64,000 bases of DNA from Amphritea sp. (GTDB taxonomy: Bacteria; Pseudomonadota; Gammaproteobacteria; Pseudomonadales; Balneatricaceae). This document shows positions 53,762 to 63,398 of this stretch, piece by piece. The position numbers and the translations under genes are program-made. The stretch covers positions 1-64,000 of the forward strand of contig NZ_JADGEW010000005.1 in assembly GCF_016744155.1 (NCBI RefSeq), given 5' to 3'. The notes below the pieces were generated by a model. It ran no database searches, was not told the origin of the DNA, and saw only the letters and a program-made list of their open reading frames with translations. Numbering within the stretch: the stretch's first letter is position 1; each line of letters opens with the position of its first letter.

Positions 53762-54139
53762 ATGAAACAAGCTGTAAAGACTGAACTGTTCGCCTCTAAG
53801 GCGCCACTGGAATGGGCTGTTATCGCTAACGGTCAGCTGTCTACTGCGCAGATTCCTATTAATGCTGAAGGCCAGGTTGTTGAAGGTGGCATTGAGGCGC
53901 AGGCACGTCAGACGATGGAAAACTTTAAGCACACCATTGAAGCGGCTGAGCTGACCATGGCTGATGTAACCCAGGTACTGATCTATGTGACTGATCGAAG
54001 CCAGTTACCAGTATTCAACAAAGTTTACGCTGACTACTTTGAAGCACCATACCCGAACCGTGCGGCGATGATTGTTGCCGGTCTGGCCCGTGAAGAGATG
54101 CTGTGTGAAGTTGTTGCCTATGCGGCAGTGCCTCGCTAA
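53762..54139 (+). CDS. Rid (RidA/YjgF) family protein
   Basis: A 125-residue Rid protein. LEWAVIANGQLSTAQIPIN, VTQVLIYVTD and PYPNRAAMIVAGLA lead to the catalytic Arg100 (equivalent of Arg105 in RidA) and Glu116 in CEVVAYAAV. RidA hydrolyses reactive enamines and imines to keto acids and ammonia. Other Rid subgroups act in specific catabolic pathways, which fits this operon. A nested palindrome precedes the gene, so expression may differ from that of the BCCT gene. Confidence 0.92.
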   Translation: MKQAVKTELFASKAPLEWAVIANGQLSTAQIPINAEGQVVEGGIEAQARQTMENFKHTIEAAELTMADVTQVLIYVTDRSQLPVFNKVYADYFEAPYPNRAAMIVAGLAREEMLCEVVAYAAVPR

Positions 54140-54146
54140 GCGGGAG

Positions 54147-54211
54147 TAGCTAGAACGTCGCTACGCTACTGCTAGTGGCTAGACGGAAAACTTCGTTGTC
54201 CTTGCTAGAAA
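54147..54211 (+). repeat. Dispersed two-hairpin intergenic repeat, copy 2
   Basis: It starts TAGCTAGAACGTCGCTACG, continues with GGCTAGACGGAAAACTTCG, and ends TTGCTAGAAA, closely matching copy 1 at 42371-42436. Its first hairpin (GTCGC-TAC-GCTAC) has one unpaired position, and the second reads GGAAAACTTCGTTGTCC. Confidence 0.75.
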
Positions 54212-54265
54212 CAGCGTTCTGGCTTTAGCGTTTTATCCCAGATTGTCCCTTGCCGATAGGCTGTT

Positions 54266-54297
54266 GGCGCATTGGTTAACCGGTGCGCCTTTTTTTG
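54266..54297 (+). terminator. Intrinsic terminator after the Rid gene
   Basis: GGCGCA-TTGGTTAACCGG-TGCGCC is followed by T7. The loop itself contains GGTTAACC, extending the stem. It closes the LysR-linked operon. Confidence 0.92.
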
Positions 54298-54489
54298 TGG
54301 ATCAAATATAGGTTTCTTAGTTATTTATAATGACTATTTGCATCTCCTTTTAAGTAAGTTTTTTTTATAAGCCATTGATAATGGTTGCAGATGAATAGAG
54401 CGTGATTGATCGTTAATTTTATTCATGGCTGTTGATATTGACCCCCCCGTCTCATCTCCCTAGAATGCACTCAGTTTTTGGTAATCCTG

Positions 54490-54680
54490 TTGTAAAATAG
54501 GATTTTAAACGGGAAGTTGGTGCGTACTGTTTTTTAGCAAGAATGCTTAAACAGGCAATGCCTACACTGCCCCCGCAACGGTAATCGAGTTAAGACATTA
54601 CAAAAGCCACTGTGTCATACATGGGAAGGCGTAATGTTGGGATTCTTTCCACTCGAAAGTCCGGAGACCGGCCTCAAACA
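54490..54680 (+). promoter_or_regulatory. Cobalamin riboswitch
   Basis: The leader of btuB carries the elements of the adenosylcobalamin aptamer in order: AACGGGAAGTTGGTGCG-type P3 entry (about 54508-54524), the TGCCCCCGCAACGGTAA core (about 54568-54584), AAAGCCACTG B12-box-like sequence (54603-54612), and the closing AAGTCCGGAGACCGGCC (54657-54673). It should reduce btuB expression, and probably the operon's, when cobalamin is plentiful. The expression platform lies between here and 54855. Confidence 0.93.
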
Positions 54681-54855
54681 CTATTCAGTCGGCATAGCGG
54701 AGGGCTAATGCAACGGCAGCACATTCCTGTGGTTTTCGTTCTGGCTTGTTAGCTAGTTCATGTCTTGCGGTTTTCGTGTTTCTGTTCATTCCTGCTTGTT
54801 AGTGCCGTTAATCTAATTGACGTGCGGCGGGCACGTACAGGACACCATCTGACTC

Positions 54856-56679
54856 ATGAAAAAATTATCCAGCGCCATTCTAGCAGCGGCGTGTTGTTAT
54901 TCCTCTTTGGTTGTAGCTCAGCAAACAACGACCCTCAATAAAGTATTTGTAACTGCTTCTCGTACTGCTCAGTCGGTAGATGAAACGTTGGCTTCAGTTA
55001 CCTTGATTACACGAAAAGATATTGAACGTTCACAGGCAATTACTGTGGCTGATATATTGCAGAAAACGCCAGGTGTCGTGATCACCAACAGTGGTGGTAT
55101 TGGTAAAGCGAGTAGTGTTTACCTACGCGGCACATCAACTAAAGATCTGTTGATTTTGATTGATGGCATCCGTATCGGCTCAGCTACGCAAGGGCAAGTA
55201 AATGTTCAGGAGCTTAACCTTAGTCAGGTTGACCGTATCGAAATTGTTCGTGGCCCACGTTCCTCTTTGTATGGTTCTGATGCTGCCGGTGGTGTTATTC
55301 AAATTTTCACTCGACGTGGTGCTGGTAAGCTTACACCTTCCTTTACTATTTCAGCAGGATCAGACAGTACCTCAATAGCAAAAATTGGTTTACAGGGTGG
55401 GGATCAGAACCGTTGGTTCAATGTAGCAGCATCAGGTATTGACACTGAGGGATTTGATGCGAAAACCTCGGGTGATGACGACGATGACGGTTACTATAAT
55501 AAGGGTTTGCTGCTGAGAGTAGGGCAGCGCTTTGATGGTGGTCATGAACTTGAAGGGCTTTTCACCATCACCGATTCCGCAAACGAGTTTGATGGTACTT
55601 ACGCAACAAGTCCCGATCGTGGCGATAAGCTAATTAAGGTGCTAGCTGCTAGTGGCACAATTGTTGTGTCTGACAGCTGGCTTGTTGACCTGTCGGCAGG
55701 TCGTAGTCTGAACCAAAGCACATCATTTACCGGTAACGTTTTCAAAAGCCGTTTTGAAACAATACGTGATTCTTTTAGTCTTCAAAATGATGTGCTTGTC
55801 AGTGATGATAATCAGCTTATTTTTGGTTTGGATTACCTCAAAGATCAGGTTGATTCGAACAATACTTATGCTGAGACTGAGCGCAGTAACTGGGCAGGTT
55901 TTGCCCAATATCAATTAGCACTGGGCACGTCTGATTTGCAATTCAGTGTACGTGTTGATGATAACGAGCAATTTGGCTCACATACGACAGGCGGATTCGC
56001 CTGGGGTATTCCACTTAACGATAATGTTAATGTTATCGCGTCATACGGCACGGCTTTTAAAGCCCCTTCTTTCAATGATCTGTATTACCCGGGTAGTGGC
56101 AATACTGAGTTGATACCAGAAGAGTCTGATACATATGAACTCAGTCTAAAAGGGAAGCGCAAAGGGGTTAACTGGCAGACTTCGATTTACCAAACATCCT
56201 TTGAAAATATGATTGCCTGGGCACCGATTGCTCCTGGTTCTTATACATGGAAACCTAGCAATATTAATTCAGCCCGCATCCGTGGTCTGGAACTCAGTGC
56301 TGATTATCAATGGCAGCAGTGGTCTTTAAATGGAAATGTCTCTTTCATTGATCCTGAAAACCGTTCAGGTGTAAATAAAGGTAATCGCTTAAAGCGTCGC
56401 GCCGATAGAATCGCGAATATAAATATCGACCGTGACTTTGGTGCGCTGGCGTTAGGTGCAACATTACATGCTGAAGGTCGCCGTTACACCAACGACAGTA
56501 ATACCGACTCTTTAGAAGGCTTCGGGACTGTAGATCTGCGTGCTGCTTATCAGTTAGCCGCTGCATGGCAAGTGCGGACAAAGCTTGGAAACTTACTAGA
56601 AAAACAGTACCAAACAGTTAGCGGTTATAACCAGTCTGGCTTAACCGCCTTATTTACACTGGCTTATCAGCCTCAATAA
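54856..56679 (+). CDS. btuB: TonB-dependent outer-membrane cobalamin receptor BtuB
   Basis: A 607-residue outer-membrane receptor for vitamin B12. Signal peptide about 1-21. A TonB-box-like VFVTASR follows, then the plug domain with ITVADILQKTPGVVITNSGG and the BtuB-type RIEIVRGPRSSLYGSDAAGGVIQIFT, and a C-terminal barrel. A calcium-binding-like acid loop (TSGDDDDDGYYNKG) is visible near residue 210. The riboswitch immediately upstream confirms the cobalamin role. Confidence 0.95.
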   Translation: MKKLSSAILAAACCYSSLVVAQQTTTLNKVFVTASRTAQSVDETLASVTLITRKDIERSQAITVADILQKTPGVVITNSGGIGKASSVYLRGTSTKDLLILIDGIRIGSATQGQVNVQELNLSQVDRIEIVRGPRSSLYGSDAAGGVIQIFTRRGAGKLTPSFTISAGSDSTSIAKIGLQGGDQNRWFNVAASGIDTEGFDAKTSGDDDDDGYYNKGLLLRVGQRFDGGHELEGLFTITDSANEFDGTYATSPDRGDKLIKVLAASGTIVVSDSWLVDLSAGRSLNQSTSFTGNVFKSRFETIRDSFSLQNDVLVSDDNQLIFGLDYLKDQVDSNNTYAETERSNWAGFAQYQLALGTSDLQFSVRVDDNEQFGSHTTGGFAWGIPLNDNVNVIASYGTAFKAPSFNDLYYPGSGNTELIPEESDTYELSLKGKRKGVNWQTSIYQTSFENMIAWAPIAPGSYTWKPSNINSARIRGLELSADYQWQQWSLNGNVSFIDPENRSGVNKGNRLKRRADRIANINIDRDFGALALGATLHAEGRRYTNDSNTDSLEGFGTVDLRAAYQLAAAWQVRTKLGNLLEKQYQTVSGYNQSGLTALFTLAYQPQ

Positions 56680-56700
56680 CGTGAACAAGAGATACTTGCC

Positions 56701-57279
56701 ATGATGAATATTTCACAACGGTCACAGTTGATGATCGGTACATTTTTGATTTTATTGATGGCGATTACCCGTGGCCATCACTTCGCATCTATCGAGCATT
56801 TGCCGAGTGCTTCCTGGGCTGTTTTTTTCTTGGCAGGTATTTACCTTAAACCTTTGTGGGCTTTTCCGTTGCTGATTCTGGAAGCGTTTTGTCTTGATTT
56901 AGCTGCGATCACTTTTGGTGGTGTTAGCTCGTTTTGCGTAACACCTACTTATATTATGCTTGTCCCAGCTTATGCGTCGATGTGGTGGGCAGGGCGTTGG
57001 TATGCGAAGCATCACCAGGAACGCTGGAGTAGTTTACTAACGCTTTTCAGTAGTTTGATGGTTGGTACTGCTGTCTGTCAGCTTATCTCCAGTGGCAGCT
57101 TTTACTTTTACTCTGGCCGATATTCTGATCCGACTATGGCTGAAATGGTTAATCGTTTAATTAAATACTCGCCTTCGCAATTTGAAGCGGTCTTTTTCTA
57201 TGTAGGTTGTGCTATTGCTGCACACTTGTTCTTGAGCTGGTTTAACCGTACTCGTCACTCCGGAACTGAAACGCTATGA
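56701..57279 (+). CDS. btuM: BtuM-like solitary ECF S-component for cobalamin
   Basis: A 192-residue membrane protein with about six helices and no ATPase partner nearby. The segment FGGVSSFCVTPTYIMLVPAY places a cysteine at residue 79 (or 78 if the second ATG at 56704 is used). BtuM of Thiobacillus denitrificans is a solitary S-component with a cobalt-binding Cys80 that removes cyanide from cyanocobalamin. The matching length, Cys position, riboswitch upstream and cobO downstream support the call. Its stop overlaps the cobO start (ATGA). Confidence 0.75.
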   Translation: MMNISQRSQLMIGTFLILLMAITRGHHFASIEHLPSASWAVFFLAGIYLKPLWAFPLLILEAFCLDLAAITFGGVSSFCVTPTYIMLVPAYASMWWAGRWYAKHHQERWSSLLTLFSSLMVGTAVCQLISSGSFYFYSGRYSDPTMAEMVNRLIKYSPSQFEAVFFYVGCAIAAHLFLSWFNRTRHSGTETL

Positions 57280-57917
57280 GTGATAAAAACTTGCCAGGCT
57301 CATCTGAGCAGTCTGAAGAGCAACAACGAGAAATGCGTTATCAGGCACGTATGAAACGTAAAAAAGAGGTGATAGATCAATCTATCGCTCGTGCTGATCA
57401 GGACCGCGGTGTATGCCTTGTTCATACTGGTAACGGTAAAGGTAAGAGTAGTTCTGCCTTTGGTATGGTCGCGCGGGCGTTAGGTCACAATATGCAGGTT
57501 GGTGTTGTGCAATTCATTAAAGGCGCTTTCAGTACAGGCGAAGAAGCATTTTTCAGACGCTTCCCCGAAGTACAGTATTACGTGATGGGTGAAGGATTCA
57601 CCTGGGAAACACAAGATAAAGAACGTGATATTGCCGCTGCAACTAAAGCATGGAAGCAATCTGAAGAACTCCTCAATGATGAGAATGTTTCTTTGGTTGT
57701 GCTCGATGAGTTGAACATTGCGCTTAAATATAAGTATGTTGATTTGCAGGTGGTTATTAAGGCAGTTGAAAGCCGTCCTGTGAATCAGCATGTGGTTATT
57801 ACTGGCCGTGGTGCCCCGCCAGCATTAATAGATATTGCAGATACGGTAACCGAAATGCAGGTTGTAAAACATGCTTATCAGGCGGGTATTAAGGCGCAAA
57901 AAGGTGTTGAACTGTGA
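57276..57917 (+). CDS. cobO: Cob(I)yrinic acid a,c-diamide adenosyltransferase
   Basis: A 213-residue CobA/CobO/BtuR-type enzyme that adenosylates the reduced cobalt of corrinoids using ATP. It has the P-loop-like VHTGNGKGKSSSAFGMVARALGH (about 49-70), VQFIKGAFSTGEE and VVLDELNIALKY. Placed between the importer-like BtuM and the CobB amidase, it can serve both salvage and synthesis. Start and stop overlap its neighbours. Confidence 0.95.
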   Translation: MSDKNLPGSSEQSEEQQREMRYQARMKRKKEVIDQSIARADQDRGVCLVHTGNGKGKSSSAFGMVARALGHNMQVGVVQFIKGAFSTGEEAFFRRFPEVQYYVMGEGFTWETQDKERDIAAATKAWKQSEELLNDENVSLVVLDELNIALKYKYVDLQVVIKAVESRPVNQHVVITGRGAPPALIDIADTVTEMQVVKHAYQAGIKAQKGVEL

Positions 57918-59278
57918 GTGATCAATTACTTAAGTTCTCACCTTCGAACGATGCTATTTCATGCCCTGCGTTATTTATTAGCGCACCCGCATCAGGCCAA
58001 GGAAAGACCACAGTGACGGCAGCATTAGCGCGGCTGCATCGTAATGCTGGGCGTAAAGTAATTGTTTTTAAAACAGGGCCTGATTTTCTTGATCCTATGA
58101 TTTTGGAAATTGCCTCGGGCGAACCTGTTAATGCATTAGATTTGTGGATGGTAGGCGAGGTCCAAAGCCGTGCTTTGTTACATGATGCAGCAAAGCGTGC
58201 TGACCTGATATTGATTGAGGGTGTCATGGGGTTATTCGATGGCGAACCTTCAGGCGCCGATTTAGCCCGCTTGTTTGATGTACCTGTATTGGCTGTCATC
58301 GATGGTTCTGCAATGGCGCAAACCTTCGCCGCTATTGCTCATGGCTTAGCGACATATCAAGATGACTTGCCGTTTTCTGGTGTATTAGCGAACCGCCTTG
58401 GCAGTGATCGGCATGCCGAAATACTACGTGATAGTTTGCCAGAGTCTATTCATTGGTATGGTGGCATCAAACGCTCTAAAGGTGTTGAGCTTCCAAGCAG
58501 GCACTTAGGTCTACTGCAAAGCAATGAAATTAATGATCTTGATGAGCGTCTGAATACAGCTGCAAAAATGATTTCAGCAACAGGGGCAAGTGAGCTGCCA
58601 CCTGCGGTATGCTTTGAAGCTAATCCACTGCCTACAGACGCCACTAATAACAAGGATGATTTGCTACGTGAGTTAAGTCCTACTTTGGCTGGCGTTCGTA
58701 TTGGTATCGCAAAAGATGAAGCATTTTCGTTTGTCTATCCAGCGAACATCACCTTGCTAAAACAGTTAGGTGCTCAAGTGGTGTTCTTTTCGCCGTTGCA
58801 GGATCAGGCTTTGCCGGATGTGGATAGTGTCTATCTACCGGGTGGTTATCCCGAGTTGTTTGCGCAAAAGCTTGCAGCTAATGATGCAATGAAAAGGGCC
58901 ATTAAAGCGCATGTTAATGCGAATAAACCTCTTGTTGCTGAGTGTGGCGGCATGCTCTATCTCGCTGAGTCACTCACTGATCTAACTGGAAACACTGAAT
59001 CCATGTTGGGGCTTCTTACAGGTAAGGTGACAATGCAGCCTCGATTAACCGCCTTGGCTATGCAAAGCGTAGCTTTACCAGAAGGTACAATCCGCGGGCA
59101 TACCTACCACCACTCCTCTTTTGAAACAGACGAAATAGCGGACTATCAGGGCTTGTGCCCTAACTATGCGCGAACATCTGAAGCGGTGTATAGAAAAGGA
59201 AACCTATACGCTAGTTACATTCATCACTATTTCCCATCAGCAGTGGATGCTTGTACTGCTCTTTTTAAGCCTGAATGA
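57914..59278 (+). CDS. cobB: Cobyrinate a,c-diamide synthase
   Basis: A 454-residue ATP-dependent amidase of the CobB/CbiA family. The N-terminal P-loop SAPASGQGKTTVTAALARLH and KTGPDFLDPMILE form the synthetase domain; IEGVMGLFDGEPSGADLARL follows. The C-terminal glutaminase domain has the nucleophile in VAECGGMLYLAESL and the late His in GHTYHHSSFE. It amidates side chains a and c of (hydrogeno)cobyrinic acid. A GTG start at 57914 overlaps the cobO stop. Confidence 0.95.
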   Translation: MSDQLLKFSPSNDAISCPALFISAPASGQGKTTVTAALARLHRNAGRKVIVFKTGPDFLDPMILEIASGEPVNALDLWMVGEVQSRALLHDAAKRADLILIEGVMGLFDGEPSGADLARLFDVPVLAVIDGSAMAQTFAAIAHGLATYQDDLPFSGVLANRLGSDRHAEILRDSLPESIHWYGGIKRSKGVELPSRHLGLLQSNEINDLDERLNTAAKMISATGASELPPAVCFEANPLPTDATNNKDDLLRELSPTLAGVRIGIAKDEAFSFVYPANITLLKQLGAQVVFFSPLQDQALPDVDSVYLPGGYPELFAQKLAANDAMKRAIKAHVNANKPLVAECGGMLYLAESLTDLTGNTESMLGLLTGKVTMQPRLTALAMQSVALPEGTIRGHTYHHSSFETDEIADYQGLCPNYARTSEAVYRKGNLYASYIHHYFPSAVDACTALFKPE

Positions 59279-60315
59279 TCAGCGCAACCATCATACTAGG
59301 CGTACTAATCGACTGGTTAGCAGGGGAGCCTAAACGCTGGCATCCTCTCATTGGTTTTGGTTGGATCGCGAAAAAAGTGGAGCGCGTATTTAACTTACAA
59401 AAAGTTAACTCACAAAAGCTGCACTCGCATGGGCCTGATTCAATTGAGCTTTTAGTAGAGCCTTCAGCTGAGTTGTTAATAGATGCATCGGTAATGAAAC
59501 GGTCTGCAGTAAAGCTTAAGTTATTGGGTGCGGTGGCCGTTGCTCTTGTGTGTTTACCCCTTCCGCTTATCCTGCATTATTGGCTACCTGAGATGTGGGA
59601 ATCATTTGGCGTATATAGTCTGTTAAATGCACTCCTCTTGTACCTTGCAATCGGCCATCGTAGTTTATGGGATCACATTCAACCTATTGCCGACGCTCTA
59701 TTTCGCCTAGATGATGCAAGCGCGCGCCACCATACAGCGATGATAGTAAGTCGTGATCCTGACGCGCTTAATATCGAAGTTTCAGCAATTGAGTCTGTTT
59801 TAGAAAATGGCAGTGATGCTATTTTTGGCGCTATTTTTTGGTTTGTGATTGCCGGGGGGGCGGGAGCTATCTTTTATCGTTTAGTGAACACCTTAGATGC
59901 TATGTGGGGGTATCGTACTGAGCGTTATTGCCATTTTGGCTGGGCTGCTGCAAAACTAGATGACCTACTTAATTATTTCCCCGCACGCTGCACAGCGTTA
60001 AGTTATGCCATTTTATCTAATTATACTAATGCCCTGATGTGCTGGAAAAAACAAGCGTCTGCGCATGCTAGCCCCAATGGCGGGCCTGTTATTGCAGCGG
60101 GGGCAGGTGGCCTGGGAATATTGTTGGGAGGCCCTACGCGTTATCAGGGTATTTGGCATGATAAGCCTTTGCTGGGCACTGGAGCGCTTCCCAAAGCGGC
60201 TGACATACAACGGGCCATGCGGCTGGTATCACGTAGTTTAATACTCTGGATTTTTTTGATCAGTAGTGCCGAGCTTTTATGGTTTTTCTTCCTCAATAAT
60301 GGAGGAATGCTATGA
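59275..60315 (+). CDS. cbiB: Adenosylcobinamide-phosphate synthase CbiB
   Basis: A 346-residue inner-membrane protein that attaches aminopropanol phosphate to adenosylcobyric acid. It opens with ATIILGVLIDWLAGEPKRWHPLIGFGWI, then ARHHTAMIVSRDPDALN, ENGSDAIFGAIFWFVIAGGAGAIFYRLVNTLDAMWGYR and the end GPTRYQG region, all typical of CbiB/CobD. A 60-residue segment after the first helix is longer and less conserved than usual. Overlaps both neighbours. Confidence 0.94.
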   Translation: MISATIILGVLIDWLAGEPKRWHPLIGFGWIAKKVERVFNLQKVNSQKLHSHGPDSIELLVEPSAELLIDASVMKRSAVKLKLLGAVAVALVCLPLPLILHYWLPEMWESFGVYSLLNALLLYLAIGHRSLWDHIQPIADALFRLDDASARHHTAMIVSRDPDALNIEVSAIESVLENGSDAIFGAIFWFVIAGGAGAIFYRLVNTLDAMWGYRTERYCHFGWAAAKLDDLLNYFPARCTALSYAILSNYTNALMCWKKQASAHASPNGGPVIAAGAGGLGILLGGPTRYQGIWHDKPLLGTGALPKAADIQRAMRLVSRSLILWIFLISSAELLWFFFLNNGGML

Positions 60316-61349
60316 CGATAACTAAGCGAATTAGTAACCTTAAATCACCGTTTCATGGCGGGCGTTTGCACGAGGCGTCGCAGCAGTTTGGTATTCCTAT
60401 TGAGAGCTGGGTTGACCTTTCTACCGGTATTAATCCGCATAGTTATCCGTTACCAACAGTCCCTCAAGACGTGTGGCAGAAATTACCAGACGCAGGTGAC
60501 AACCTTTTGAACGTCGCGGCTACCTATTATGGTTCATCGCACCTACTTGCGGTGGCTGGCAGTCAGGCGGCGATTGAGGCTCTGCCAAGTTTGAGGTCTC
60601 ATTCACGCGTTGGGATCTTATCCCCCGCGTATGCTGAATATGCTCACCACTGGAGGCGCCATGGGCACGATGTTCAAGAGCTTAGTGTTGAGGCGTTAGG
60701 CGCTCAGATTGCGCATTTGGATGTAGTGATTGTTATTCGTCCAAATAATCCGACAGCAGAGTTTCCACATCAAACTCAGTTGATGTGTTGGTTAAAGATA
60801 CTTCAGCAGAATAGCGGCTGGCTGATTATTGATGAAGCATTCATTGATGCTTTTCCTGAAAGTGATGAGTTATCAATGATTACTCAAGATTCTGTACATG
60901 GGCTGATCGTGTTGCGCTCTGTGGGTAAGTTTTTTGGTTTAGCTGGTATTCGCTTAGGTTTTGTGTGGACTGAACCGGCTTTGTTATCAGTATTAGCAGA
61001 ACAACTAACAACCTGGTCTGTATCGAGCGTGGCTCGCTGGGCGGGAGCCGTTGCGCTGCAAGATGATAATTGGCAGTTATTGATGCGACAGCGTCTGGTA
61101 CAGGATAGCCGGCGACTCTGTGATCTATTAGCTAAATATGAGTTTGAATTTGTATCAACACCTCTTTTTTGCACCGTGCAACTTTCGACTACTCAGAGGC
61201 AAGCTGCTTTTTGTGCTTATCAGTACTTTGCAGAGCGCGGCATTCTTATTCGTAATTTTGAACATCTACAGGCATTTCGTTTAGGGCTACCCAAAAATGA
61301 GATGGCATGGCGGCAGCTTGAACAGGCGCTAAGTGAGTTAAAAAGATGA
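60312..61349 (+). CDS. cobC: Threonine-phosphate decarboxylase CobC (PLP-dependent)
   Basis: A 345-residue class I aminotransferase-fold enzyme. [18 protein letters not shown] and [14 protein letters not shown] at the N-terminus, [23 protein letters not shown] and the PLP lysine region [18 protein letters not shown] match the CobC/CobD group. It decarboxylates L-threonine-O-3-phosphate to give the aminopropanol phosphate linker. It directly follows cbiB, which uses its product. Confidence 0.94.
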   Translation: MTITKRISNLKSPFHGGRLHEASQQFGIPIESWVDLSTGINPHSYPLPTVPQDVWQKLPDAGDNLLNVAATYYGSSHLLAVAGSQAAIEALPSLRSHSRVGILSPAYAEYAHHWRRHGHDVQELSVEALGAQIAHLDVVIVIRPNNPTAEFPHQTQLMCWLKILQQNSGWLIIDEAFIDAFPESDELSMITQDSVHGLIVLRSVGKFFGLAGIRLGFVWTEPALLSVLAEQLTTWSVSSVARWAGAVALQDDNWQLLMRQRLVQDSRRLCDLLAKYEFEFVSTPLFCTVQLSTTQRQAAFCAYQYFAERGILIRNFEHLQAFRLGLPKNEMAWRQLEQALSELKR

Positions 61350-62839
61350 AAAGCATTGGTACATTGATGGTACAGGGGACAACCTCTGATGCCGGTAAAA
61401 GCACTTTAGTGGCAGGGTTATGCCGTGTGTTATGGCGTAAGGCCTTATCGGTCGCGCCTTTTAAACCTCAGAATATGGCTTTAAATAGTGCGGTCACTGC
61501 CGATGGCGGAGAGGTTGGCCGTGCTCAGGCCGTACAGGCATATGCGTGTGGCTTAGCGCCGCACACTGATATGAATCCTGTCTTGTTAAAGCCTAACAGT
61601 GATACCGGCGCACAGGTCATTATTCATGGAAGGCCTCTGAGTAATATGGAAGCAACCGTTTATCACGATTATAAACAAGTGGCCTGGAATGCCGTTGAGT
61701 TATCGCATCAACGACTGCGTTCTGTATACGACTATGTCATTGTGGAAGGGGCAGGCTCTCCCGCTGAAATTAACTTACGTGAAAATGATATTGCCAACAT
61801 GGGTTTTGCTGAGCGGGAGGATTGTCCGGTCATAATCATTGCTGATATCGATAAGGGTGGCGTGTTTGCACATATTGTTGGCACCTTAGCGCTGTTATCA
61901 GAATCTGAGCAAGCCCGGGTTAAAGGTTTTGTAATTAACCGCTTCCGGGGTGATATTGCACTATTACAGTCGGGGCTGGATTGGTTAGAGGAATACACGG
62001 GCAAACCTGTGCTGGGCGTCCTTCCTTATTTACATGGATTTCACCTTGAAGCTGAAGATGCTGTTGCATTCCAGCAACCTGAGTATTCAGAACAAGCACT
62101 GCATGTGGTTGTCCCGGTGCTCCCTCATATTAGCAACCATACCGATTTTGATCCTTTACGTTTGCATCCATCCATTAAGCTAACCTACGTTGGGCCTGAG
62201 CAGCTAATACCTGCGGCTGACCTTATCATTTTGCCAGGTTCAAAATCGGTGCGAAGTGATTTGGAATGGCTACGAAAGCAAGGTTGGGATACTCAAATCA
62301 ATAAGCACCTTCGTTATGGTGGGAAAGTGTTAGGCGTATGTGGCGGCTTCCAAATGCTGGGTCATTCAATTGACGACCCCCATGGGATTGAAGGGGTGGC
62401 GGGTTGCTCCGAAGGGTTAGCCTTACTAACAATGGATACTCGTCTTTATCCAGAAAAAAAGTTATCCAATCAAATTGGTACTTTTAGTCTTGATGGTAAA
62501 GAGGCTATCGCGGTTGCTGGTTATGAAATCCATTGTGGTATTTCAACCGGTGATGCGCTGTCAGCACCAATGATACGTCTTTCAGATGATACAGCTGAAG
62601 GTGCAATTTCGAGCGATGGTCAAATTGCTGGAACTTATTTACATGGTTTATTTGAATCATCAGGTGTTGTGAATCAAGTATTGCAATGGGCAGGACTCAA
62701 AACGGCCGCTGATTTTGACTATCGCGACCGTAAAGATAGAGATCTTGATAGGTTAGCTGACTCGATTGAAACGCATTTGGATATGAAGGCTATTTACCGT
62801 TTATTAGATGCTCCTATTGTTCGGGAGAGTGCTGAATGA
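61346..62839 (+). CDS. cobQ: Cobyric acid synthase CobQ
   Basis: A 497-residue glutamine-dependent amidase that adds amides at b, d, e and g. The N-terminal [20 protein letters not shown] and [47 protein letters not shown], and the glutaminase part with [38 protein letters not shown] and YLHGLFE are intact. Start and stop overlap neighbours by four bases each. Confidence 0.97.
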   Translation: MKSIGTLMVQGTTSDAGKSTLVAGLCRVLWRKALSVAPFKPQNMALNSAVTADGGEVGRAQAVQAYACGLAPHTDMNPVLLKPNSDTGAQVIIHGRPLSNMEATVYHDYKQVAWNAVELSHQRLRSVYDYVIVEGAGSPAEINLRENDIANMGFAEREDCPVIIIADIDKGGVFAHIVGTLALLSESEQARVKGFVINRFRGDIALLQSGLDWLEEYTGKPVLGVLPYLHGFHLEAEDAVAFQQPEYSEQALHVVVPVLPHISNHTDFDPLRLHPSIKLTYVGPEQLIPAADLIILPGSKSVRSDLEWLRKQGWDTQINKHLRYGGKVLGVCGGFQMLGHSIDDPHGIEGVAGCSEGLALLTMDTRLYPEKKLSNQIGTFSLDGKEAIAVAGYEIHCGISTGDALSAPMIRLSDDTAEGAISSDGQIAGTYLHGLFESSGVVNQVLQWAGLKTAADFDYRDRKDRDLDRLADSIETHLDMKAIYRLLDAPIVRESAE

Positions 62840-63357
62840 TCTATTTTATTATTGGCGGCGCGCGCTCAGGAAAAAGCAGTTATGCAGAAAGCCTAGCTAA
62901 AAATAATGACTCAGATGTTATCTATATAGCAACGGCACAAGCCTATGATGATGAGATGCAAGGGCGCATAGAGCAGCATAAACAGCAGCGCCCGGGTGAG
63001 TGGCCAACTTTTGAAGAACCATTAGAAATAAGCAATGTTATTAATAATGAAAGTTATTCACATAACTGTTTGTTAATAGACTGTTTAACGCTCTGGCTTA
63101 CAAATTTACTCTGTGCAGATAAAAACATAGCAGGCTATAAACAGCAGTTGCTTGATGCTTTAAATAACGCAAAAGGCGACATTATATTGGTGAGTAATGA
63201 AACCGGTATGGGAGTCGTGCCTATGGGTGAACTAACACGTCGTTATTGTGATGAGGCTGGTTGGTTGCACCAGGAAGTTGCGGCGTTGGCAGACCAGGTT
63301 GTTTTGATGGTAGCGGGAATTCCCGTCGTTATTAAACCTATGTCTAGTGATCATTAA
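62836..63357 (+). CDS. cobP: Adenosylcobinamide kinase/guanylyltransferase
   Basis: A 173-residue bifunctional CobU/CobP enzyme. It has the P-loop [17 protein letters not shown], the [20 protein letters not shown] segment containing the guanylylated His, and [11 protein letters not shown] followed by [19 protein letters not shown]. It phosphorylates adenosylcobinamide and makes adenosylcobinamide-GDP for nucleotide loop assembly. Overlaps the cobQ stop (ATGA). Confidence 0.95.
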   Translation: MIYFIIGGARSGKSSYAESLAKNNDSDVIYIATAQAYDDEMQGRIEQHKQQRPGEWPTFEEPLEISNVINNESYSHNCLLIDCLTLWLTNLLCADKNIAGYKQQLLDALNNAKGDIILVSNETGMGVVPMGELTRRYCDEAGWLHQEVAALADQVVLMVAGIPVVIKPMSSDH

Positions 63358-63398
63358 TACAAATTATAATGCATTCAATCGAAAGGCAGGCGCAGTAC

